Below, in pieces: positions 17,044 to 27,000 of a stretch of 64,000 nucleotides of DNA (positions within the stretch are counted from its first letter, which is position 1; every line of letters starts with the position of its first letter). Below the pieces are notes generated by a model. That model did no database searches. It worked only from the letters and a program-made list of their open reading frames with translations, and was not told the origin of the DNA. Made by a program: the position numbers and the translations under genes. Origin of the DNA: Flavobacteriales bacterium (GTDB lineage Bacteria; Bacteroidota; Bacteroidia; Flavobacteriales_F; PHOS-HE28); NCBI GenBank assembly GCA_016721825.1, contig JADKHI010000006.1:434001-498000 (forward strand), given 5' to 3'.

Positions 17044-18027
17044 TCAGAAATAGCGCGGTGAACGGATGCCCTTGAGCTTGTTGCCGAACTCGTAGCCGAT
17101 CATGAACTCGTGCGAACCACCGCTGTAGTTGCGCATTTCGCTGATGGGATAGTCGTAGGAGTATCCGATGCTGAAGTCATTGGTGATGAGGTATTGCACC
17201 AAGGCCCCTACGGCATCCTCATGCCGGTACATCGCGCCCAACCAGAACTTCTCGTAGAACAGGAAGTTGGCGGTGAGGTCGAAGCTGATGGGCGCACCCT
17301 TTACGCCCTTCACCAGGAAAGTGGGTTTGAACTTCGTGTAGGTGCCCATATCGAACACGTATCCACCGCTGAGGAACGTATGGCCCCTCTGACCGTTCTG
17401 GAACGGGGAACCGATGATGCTGTCAAGCGTTGTGGAATTGTCCTCGAAGAAATCCGTGCGTAGCAACTTGGGCATGCTGAGACCGAGGAAGTGCCTATCG
17501 CTGTACCACATGGTGCCGAAACCGAACTGGGGATCGAGCTTCTGGCTCACGTTGGCCTGGAACACCTGATCACCGGTCTCCAGTGGATTCAGCGCAGCGA
17601 AGTCGCCCTGGAACAGGTTCATGCCGCCTTTGATCCCGAAGGCAAGCTTGCTGTTGCGGCCCACGAACATGCGGTAGGCGACATCGACCATGAAACCGTA
17701 CTGCGTCACCGGACCATAGGAGTCACGCATGATGGTTCCGCCCAGCGCGACGCTCTCGAAGGGCAGTGGGCTGTGCACGGTCAGCGTCTGCGTGGTGGGT
17801 GCACCCTCGAAGCCCACCCACTGGTGGCGGCTGAGGGCTTTGATGCTCACGCGCTCGGCACTGCCCGCGTACGCCGGGTTCAGCGCCAGCTGGTTGAACA
17901 TGTACTGCGTGAACTGCGGGTCCTGCTGCGCAAAACTCGCGGTACCGAGGAACAGGGCCACAAGGGCGGTGATCCAGCGTTGGGCCGTTCGTTGCATCGG
18001 CTTGGGATGTTTCATGCTGTGGTTCAT
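17044..18027 (-). CDS. PorP/SprF family type IX secretion system membrane protein
   Basis: A 327-residue outer-membrane barrel. Signal peptide near residues 10-35 (TALVALFLGTASFAQ), then the family signature QQDPQFTQYMFNQLALNPAY and AGSAERVSI. Further conserved blocks are RHQWVGFEGAPTTQTLTVHS and a C-terminal GYSYDYPISEMRNYSGGSHE region ending in an aromatic Phe. SprF-like proteins are needed to secrete cargo with the type B gliding C-terminal domain, and the gene directly upstream encodes exactly such a cargo (18030-27758), its stop 2 nt before this start. The PorE-like gene is downstream. ATG 18027 was taken; ATG 18015 or 17997 would give a shorter leader. It is most likely the dedicated secretion partner of the giant adhesin. 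Confidence 0.94.
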   Translation of the reverse strand: MNHSMKHPKPMQRTAQRWITALVALFLGTASFAQQDPQFTQYMFNQLALNPAYAGSAERVSIKALSRHQWVGFEGAPTTQTLTVHSPLPFESVALGGTIMRDSYGPVTQYGFMVDVAYRMFVGRNSKLAFGIKGGMNLFQGDFAALNPLETGDQVFQANVSQKLDPQFGFGTMWYSDRHFLGLSMPKLLRTDFFEDNSTTLDSIIGSPFQNGQRGHTFLSGGYVFDMGTYTKFKPTFLVKGVKGAPISFDLTANFLFYEKFWLGAMYRHEDAVGALVQYLITNDFSIGYSYDYPISEMRNYSGGSHEFMIGYEFGNKLKGIRSPRYF

Positions 18028-18029
18028 GT

Positions 18030-21000
18030 TCAACGGCGCAGGTAGATGTAACCGGTCAAGGCCTCATCGCCATTGCCCAGATCAAGGACATAGTAGTAGG
18101 TGCCTTCGGGCAGCTCGTCGCCCCAGTTCATATTGCCTTCACTGCGGCCATCCCAATCGTTCTGGTAGCGATGCCTGTCGAGCACCTTGTTACCCCAGCG
18201 ATTGAAGATCAGCATCGCATTGTCCGGGTAGTACTCCAGCCCCTGGATCACGAGGAGGTCGTTCTTGCCGTCGCTGTTCGGCGAGAAAGCATCCGGGATG
18301 ATGATCGTCGTGCAGTCCTTCAACTCCACGAACATGGTGTCAGTGGTCGTTCCGCATTCGCCGTTGTTCACGGTCCAGACGAAGGCATTGAACCCGACGG
18401 TCAAACCGCTCACAGCGGTAGCCGGATCGGCAGCGTCAGCGAAGGTGCCCGTTCCGCTCACCAGGCTCCAACTGCTCGTGGAGGTGCCCCCCACCGGCAC
18501 GGCTGCAAGCAGGGTGGTGGTGGTGTCCTGGCAGAAGGCCTGGTCCGCACCGGCATCCGCGGAGAGCAAAGTGCCATCGTAGACGAACAAGCTGATCTGG
18601 TCAGAAGTAGTGCCGCAAGCGCCATTGTCGATCGTCCACCCCAACACGTTCTCGCCCATTCCCAGGTCGGTAATGGCGGTGAAGGGGTCGTTGGCGGCTG
18701 CGATCGTCGCGGTGCCGCTCATCAAGGCCCAAGTTCCGAAAGCAGGAAGTGAAGGCAGGTTGGCTAGCATGGTCACGTTGTCTGTGATCGGTGTGCAGAA
18801 GCTCTGGTCGGGTCCCGCAGCTGCAGCCTGGATGTTGGCGTCGTTCAAGGTGATCGTCACCGTGTCAGTGGTCAACCCGTTCGCGCAAGGTCCATTGTCC
18901 ACGGTCCAGACAAGCACGGTTATTCCGGGCACAAGACCAGTGATGGAAGCAGCGGGATCGGTCGGATCGGAAAGCGCACCGGTACCGCTGACGATGCTCC
19001 ACGTGCCTGCCGCAGGGAAGGTCGGGGTGCTGCCGTTGAGCGCAGCGCTGGTGGTGGGGGTGCAAAGCTGTTGGTCAGGGCCTGCGTTCGCGTTCGGAGA
19101 CCCGGCGTCGTAAACCGTAACCGTCACCTGGTCGCTCGTGGCTGAGCCACATGGACCGTTGTCGAGCGTCCACAGGAACACATGCACACCAACGGTGAGG
19201 TCCGTGATGGAGGTTGCTGGATCGGTCGGGTCCACAATGGTGGCCGAACCACTTACCAACGTCCATAGGCCCGTGGCAGGAACCACAGGAACGTTGCCGG
19301 CCATGGTCACCGTGTTGGGCGAAGTGGGCACGCAGATCTCCTGGTCAGGGCCTGCATCCGCAGGAGCAGCGGCAAGGTCATAGATCTCCACGATCACCGT
19401 ATCCGCCGTTGTGCCGCATGCACCGTTGTCGATCGTCCAGACGAACACGTTGATGCCCACACTGATGTTGGACACCGTCGAGGTCGGGCTATTGGGAGCA
19501 ACGATCGTGGCCGTACCGTTCACGATGGTCCATGTGCCCACAGCTGGGAAGTTCGCCGTGTTCGCCGCCATGACCACTGCATTGTTCGGCGTGCACTGCT
19601 CTTGATCAGGCCCCGCATCCGCTGCAGCCTGGGTGTCATCGAACACCACCACGTTCACCGTATCGGTGCTCGGCGGCCCGAAGCCGCACTGGCCGTTATA
19701 GATCGTCCAGACGAAGGTGTTCACGCCGATCGTAAGGCCTGTGACCGTGGTGGCTGGATCGTTCGCATCGGCGATCAGGCCCGTGCCGGCGATCAAGCTC
19801 CATGTTCCTTCACCCGGGAACGAGGGTACGTTCCCCTCCAAGGTCGTGCTCGACTGCGGGGTGCAGAGTTCCTGATCAGGTCCTGCGTTCGCCACTGGCG
19901 CGTTCGGATCATAGGTGAAGACCAGTACGGTATCCGTGAGCACTCCATTGTCCGGGCAGGGACCGTTGTCAAGCGTCCAGACCAGGGTGGTGATGCCAAC
20001 ACTCAGGTTGTTCAGGAGCGATGTGGGGTCCGTGGGGTCCACGACCGTTCCCGAGCCGCTCACGATCGACCAGGTACCGGTGGCGGGTAGCTGCGGCGGA
20101 ACAGCCAACAACTGCACGGCGGTGAGCGGGATACAGGTCTCCAGGTCCGGACCGGCGTTGGCCGCGGAGGTGCTGTCGTCATAGAGGATCACCGTCATCG
20201 AGTCGAGGGTGAACGGATTATTGCAGGGGCCATTGTCGACGGTCCACACGAAGGTGTTGCTACCGATGGAGAGGCCCACGACCTTGCTGGTGGGGTCGTT
20301 CACATCCTCGAACAGGCCGGCGCCTGCCACCAGTGACCAGGTGCCGGTAGCCGGGAATGTCGGCGTGTTGCCAGCAAGGAAAATGCTGTCCTGGGGCGTG
20401 CAGATCTCCACATCGGGACCCGCATTGGCAGGGGCATTGTTCTCATCGAAGATGAAGATGCTGACGTTGTCACTGCTGATACCGCAGATGCCATTGTCCA
20501 CCGTCCATGTCAGGATGTTCTCACCCACTGTCAATCCGGAAACGTCGCTGGTGGGATCGTTCACATCCACGAACGTGGCGTTACCCTGCGTGAGGGACCA
20601 TGTACCTACCGCTGCACCCGTTGGGGTGTTACCAGCAAGGGTAGTGCTCGTGTTCGGCGTGCACTGCTCCTGATCGGGGCCTGCATCCGCAGGAGGCGCG
20701 TTCAGGTCGAAGAGGAAGATGCTCACCTGGTCGGTGGTCACGCCCGAAGCGCAAGGGCCGTTCGAAACGGTCCACACGAAGATGTTCTCACCGATGCCCA
20801 GGCCGGTCACCGTGGAAGCAGGGTTCGCAGCATCCGTGATCGTGCCCGTACCGCTCAGCAAGGTCCACTGACCTGTGGCCGGGAAGATCACTGTGCTGCC
20901 CGCAAGCGTAGTGCCGGTGAGCGGCGTGCAAACCTGCTGGTCGTTCCCGGCATTGGCCACGGGGTTGTTCTCATCGAACACCGTGATCGTCACCTGGTCG

Positions 21001-24000
21001 CTGGAGAAGGGCGTCGTGCATGGACCGTTGGTCACGGCCCACTGGAACACGTTCAGGCCGACGCTCAATCCACTTACGTCCGTGTTGGGGTCGTTCGGAT
21101 CGGCGAAGATGCCGGTGCCGGTCACTACGGTCCAAGTACCCACTGCCGGTGTGCTAACAGCACTACCGGTCAAGGTGGTGTTCGTGGTCGGCGTGCACAG
21201 TTCCTGGTCGGCGCCCGCATCAGCCGCTGGTGTGTTATCATCATACAGCGTGATGGTCAACGTATCGCTCGTGATCGCGCTAGCGCAGGGGCCGTTCGAA
21301 ACGGTCCAGACGAAGGTGTTCGCCCCGATGCCGAGCGCGCTGACCGTTGTCGCAGGGTCATTGGCATCGGCGAAGGTGCCTGACCCCGAGATCACGGTCC
21401 AGGTACCTACCGCAGGCGAGGTGATCGCACTACCGGTCAGTGTGGCGCTCGTGGTCGGCGTGCAGAGGTCCTGGTCGGGGCCTGCGGCTGACACCGGGTT
21501 GTTCTCATCGAATACGAGGATGCTCACCTGATCCGTGGTAAGGCCGTTCACGCAAGGTCCGTTGTCCACTGACCACTGGAACACGTTCGTTCCTACGGCA
21601 AGACCGGTGACCGCAGAGTTCGGATCGTTGGGGTCGGTGATCGTTCCCGTACCGCTTACAAGGGTCCATGTGCCTACTGCAGGGAAGATCAGCGCGCTAC
21701 CAGCAAGTGTGGTGTTGTCCGCCGGTGTGCAGAGCTCTTGATCGGTGCCGGCATCTGCTGTAAGGTTGTTCGCATCGAACACGAAGATGCTCACCTGATC
21801 CGTGGTGTTGCCATTCGCACAAGGCCCATTGTCCACGGCCCATTCAAAGATGTTCTCCCCGACCGAGAGACCTGAGACCAATGTGTTCGGGTCGTTCGGA
21901 TCCACGATCGTACCGGTGCCACTGATCAAGGTCCAGGTGCCGGTGGAAGGCGCCGATACACCACTGCCCTGCAGGTTGACGGTGTTGGCGGGTGTACAGA
22001 GCTCCTGGTCAGGTCCTGCATTGGCGCCGACCGTGTTCTCATCGAACACCACGATGCTGACTTGATCGTTGGTGATGCCGTTCGCGCAAGGACCATTGGA
22101 GACGGTCCAAGCAAAGACGTTCACTCCGATGGCGAGGTCCGTGACCGTGGAGGTCGGATCGTTCGCGTCGGTAATGGTTCCCGCACCCTGCACCAACGTC
22201 CATGTACCCGTTGCTGGGAACGTGAGCGCACTGCCGCTGAGCGTCGTGCTGGTGTTCGGGGTGCAAAGTTCCTGATCGGTACCAGCGTCGGCCGCGAGGT
22301 TGTTCGCGTCGAACACGAAGATGCTCACCTGGTCGGTGGTCAATGGGTTGGCGCATGGGCCGTTCGCAACGGACCACTGGAAAATGTTCTCCCCTACCGC
22401 CAATCCGCTCACCGTCGTGTTCGGGTCAGTGGAGTCAGAGAAGACACCCGCCCCTTGAACAACGATCCATTGACCACTGGCCGGGAAGGTGAATGAGCTT
22501 CCGGCAAGTGTGGTGCTCGATGTCGGCGTACAGAGTTCTTGATCCGGCCCCGCGTCGGCCACAGGGTTGTTCTCGTCGAACACGAAGATGCTCACCTGGT
22601 CCGTGGTGTTGCCGTTCGCGCAAGGGCCATTGTCCACGGCCCATTCAAAGATGTTCTCGCCAACGGAGAGACCCGAGACCGATGTGTTCGGATCGTTCGG
22701 GTCGGTGATCGTACCCGTACCGTTGATCAAGGTCCAGGTGCCCACTGCCGGGAAGATCAGTGCGCTGCCGCTCAGCGAAGTGCCGGTGTTCGGCGTACAG
22801 AGCTCCTGATCGGCGCCTGCATCAGCCGCTGGGTTGGTATCGTCGAAAATGAAGATGCTGACCTGATCGGTGGTGGCTCCGTTCGTGCAAGGGCCGTTGT
22901 CCACCGTCCACTGGAAGATGTTCTCCCCGACACCAAGTCCGGTGACCACCGTGGCTGGATCGTTCAGGTCCGCGATGGTACCCGTACCGCTGATCAAAGT
23001 CCATTGACCCGTCGCAGGGAAGACATAGCTGCTGCCCTGAAGTGCCACTTGATTGGTCGGCAGGCAGAATTCCTTATCAACCCCTGCATCGGCTATGGGA
23101 ACGTTCCGGTCGAAGACGAAAATGCTCACATCATCTGTGGTCACGCCGTTGCATGCACCGTTGTCCACGGTCCAGCGGAAGATGTTCTCCCCGATCGAAA
23201 GGCCGTTGATCACGGTGTTCGGATCGCGGAAGTCCACGAATGAACCCGTACCCTGCACCACGGTCCAGGCCCCTTCGGCAGGTGCGACGATCGAACTGCC
23301 TTGCATAGTGGCTGATGTGATCGGTGTGCAGATGCTCTGATCCGGGCCGGCATTGGCGATCGGGGTCGATGGATCATAGATGAAGATGCTGACCTGATCC
23401 GTGCTCACACCGGGAGAGCAAGGTCCATTGTCCACCGTCCAGAGGAACGTGTTCACACCACCGCTCAAGCCGGTCACGGTAGCCAAAGGATCGTTCACAT
23501 CGGAGAAGCTGCCACTGCCTGTCACTACCGTCCACACCCCTTGTCCCGGGAAGATGGTGGCGCTACCGTTCAAAGTGGTCTCGGTCACCGGTAGGCAGAA
23601 GCTCTGGTCCGGGCCGGCGATGGCCACGCTTTGACCGGAATCATAGACCAGCACGGTCATCGGGTCCTGGCTGATACCGCAGGCACCGTTATCGATGTTC
23701 CAGATCAACGTGTTGATTCCGACGCTCAGGCCGGTCACGCTGGTGTTGGGCAATGCAGCGTTCGCAAAGACCGCGGTTCCTTGTTGAACGGTCCAGAAGC
23801 CAGTGGCAAGACCCACCGGTGCGTTACCCGCCAAAGTGGTTCCACCGGCGTTGTCGCAGATCGCTTGATCGGGACCCGCAGCAGCAGGCTGCGCAGCGCC
23901 GTTGAACACGTTGATCACCACGTCATCGGTCGTGATGGCCGGACTACAGACCCCATTGTTCACGGTCCAACGGAACACGTTCGGTCCGAGCGTAAGCCCT

Positions 24001-27000
24001 GTGACCTGCGTTCCGGGATCGGTCGGGTCGACGATGATGCCTGAGCCGCTCACCAGTGACCAGGTACCCGCTGCCGGAAAGATCACCGAGCTACCGGAAA
24101 GCACGGTGGTGGAGATCGGCGTGCAGAGGTTCTGATCGAGGCCAGCGTTCGCCGCAGGCGTGGCCGCATCATATACGAACACGCTGATCTGGTCGGAGGT
24201 AAGCGGGTTCGCGCAAGGACCGTTGTCCACGGTCCACTGGAACACGTTCACACCCACGGACAAGTTCGTGACCGCCGTTGAGGAGGCGTTCGGCGAGGCG
24301 ATGGTGCCCGATCCGCTCACCAAGGTCCACAGCCCCGTTGCCGGAGGGATCAACGCACTGCCGACCAGGTTCACGCTGTTCGGGAACGTGGGTACACAGA
24401 TGCTGATGTCCGGTCCGGCATAGGCGATCTCCGTACGATCATCGAAGACCAGGATCGTTACTTCATCAATGGTCTGCGGACCGCAAGGGCCATTGCTCAC
24501 TTGCCAGCGGAAAGTGTTCGTCCCTACCGACAGACCGGACACGAGCGTCGCGGGATCGTTGTCGTCCGCGAAGATCCCCGTGCCGGCGGAAACCGTCCAC
24601 TGGCCTTGCGCCGGGAGGAATACGGCCGTGGCCTGTAGGTTGGTGCTGAAGTTCGGACGGCACAGCTCCTGATCTGGACCTGCAGCGGCACCCGGACTGT
24701 TCGCATCGAACACGGTAATGCTTACCTGGTCGGAGGAGGTTCCGCAAGGGCCGTTGTTCACAGACCACTGGAACGTGTTCACACCGACACCTAAGCCGCT
24801 AACTGTTGTGCTGTTCGAGTTCGCGTTGGCGATCGAACCGCTGCCTGACACCAAGGTCCAGGCACCAGTGGCCGGAGCAACGAGCCCACTGGCGGAGATG
24901 GTGGTGGAGCTATTGGTATTGCACAGCTCTTGATCCGCTCCTGCAAAAGCGATCGGGTTCGAGATGTTGAAGATGTTGATGGTCACCTCATCGGACGTGA
25001 TGGGGTTCGCGCACGGCCCGTTGTTGATGGTCCAGCGCAGCACATTGGTGCCTTGGCCCAAGTTGGTCACCGCCGTAAAGGGATTCGCCGCGTTGGCGAA
25101 GGTGGCACTGCCGCTCACCACGGTCCATTGGCCCGTAGCAGGGAAGGTCGGTGCGTTGCCAGCCAGCGTCGTACTGATGGTCGGGGTGCAGAGGCTCTGA
25201 TCAGGCCCTGCATTGGCCGCTGCCTGCGAGGCGCTGTACACGAACACGGTGACCTGGTCGGTCGTTGGCGCACCGCAAGGCCCATTGTTGATGGTCCAGC
25301 TGAACACGTTCTGCCCGACCCCAAGGCCGCTGATCGTGGTGGTGGGTGAGTTCGCTGCAGTAATGGTGCCACTACCGCTCACCAATGCCCACGTACCTGT
25401 GGAAGGTGCTAGGGGCGTGTTGCCTGCCATCGTCGTGGAGGGCGTTGTGCTGCAGATGCTCTGGTCGGCGCCCGCGTTGGCGGCTGGAGCACCGGGGCTG
25501 AACACGGTGATCGTCACTTGGTCGGTAGTGATGCCGTTCGCACAAGGGCCATTGTTCACCGTCCACTGGAACACGTTCGCCCCAACGCTAAGGCCGCTCA
25601 CAGCGGTGAACGGCGAGGTGGCGTTCGCGAACGTACCGGTACCGCTCACCAGGGTCCATGCGCCGGTGGCCGGTGCTGTGGGTGCGCTGGCGGTCATTAC
25701 GGAAGAGGTGGTGCAGACCTGCTGATCGGGGCCCGCGTTGGCGTTCGGGCTGGAGGCGGAGAAAACGGTGATCGTCACCTGATCGTTGGTGCTCCCGCAA
25801 GCTCCGTTGTTCACCGTCCACTGGAAAGTGTGGACCCCCACCACCAGACCAGTGATGTTCGTTGTCGGGGAGGCCGCATTGCTGAAGGAACCACTGCCGC
25901 TAACAACGCTCCATGTACCGGTGGCTGGACCGATGAGCGCATTGGCGTTCATGGTCACACTGTTCGTGGGTGTGCAAATGGACTGATCGGGACCAGCGTT
26001 CGCCGGGGTCTGCGCATTGCTGAACACCGTGATGAGCACATCATCGGTGGTCGGCGCTGCGCAAGGTCCGTTGTTGATGGTCCAACGGAAGCGGTTCACA
26101 CCGACACCTAGTCCTGTGACAGTGGTGGAAGGCGACAGTGGCGTGGTGATCGTGCCCGAACCTTGGATCAAGGTCCAGGTGCCTACTGCAGGAGCCGTGG
26201 CCGTGTTGCCCGCAAGGGTGGCACTGTTGGCGGGTAGGCAGAGCTGTTGGTCAGGCCCTGCGTTCGCCGCAGCTTGGGAAGGGTTGAAACTGGTGATGGT
26301 CACCTGGGCCGAAGCGGTTCCGCAAGGCGCGTAGTTCACCGTCCACTGGAACACGTTGTTGCCGGCCGAAAGTCCCGATACGGTCGTGGTAGGGTTGTTG
26401 GCATTGGCGAACGTGCCCGAGCCGCTAACTACCGTCCACGTGCCGGTGACCTGTGAGTAGGGCAGCACACCGGCGAGCGTGGCCGTGGTCCCACATACTT
26501 GTTGTGCAGGTCCGGCGTTCGCTGCCGTGTTGGGCGGCGTTACGGTGATGGAGTATCCGAAATCATTGGTACCGACCAACGGACAGGCATTGTCCGCAGC
26601 GGTCACCACGAACACTTGGTTGCCGATGTCGGCTATTGTTGGCGTCCAGGAGAAGGTACCTGTTTGAAGAGGCGAACCGCTCGTGGTGAATGTGGCGCCG
26701 GGTATACCGTTGTTCCAAGTGAGGCTGACGGCCTGCCCTGCATTGGCGTCGCTCGAGTTGATGGTGAAGTTGACCGGTGTACCGGCACAGACCGTCGTAC
26801 TGTACTGGTTGGTGCCGTTGATGCCAGTGGCGTTCGGGGCGGTGTTCCCCGCGCATTGCCGCACAACGACCTGCACGTCACGGGTGACCTCTCCGACCTG
26901 CACGCCGTTGCGGAACTCCCGCACGCGATAGGTCAATACGGCCACCTGCTGAATGCTTGGCACCACCGTCATGGTGCCTGTGGTGGGATTCAGCGTAACG

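Noticed and set aside
18316..26530. Tandem repeats as a CRISPR array or non-coding satellite
   Set aside because: The ~265-bp period keeps one reading frame, and variation is mostly silent or conservative in one protein; it is a coding repeat array.
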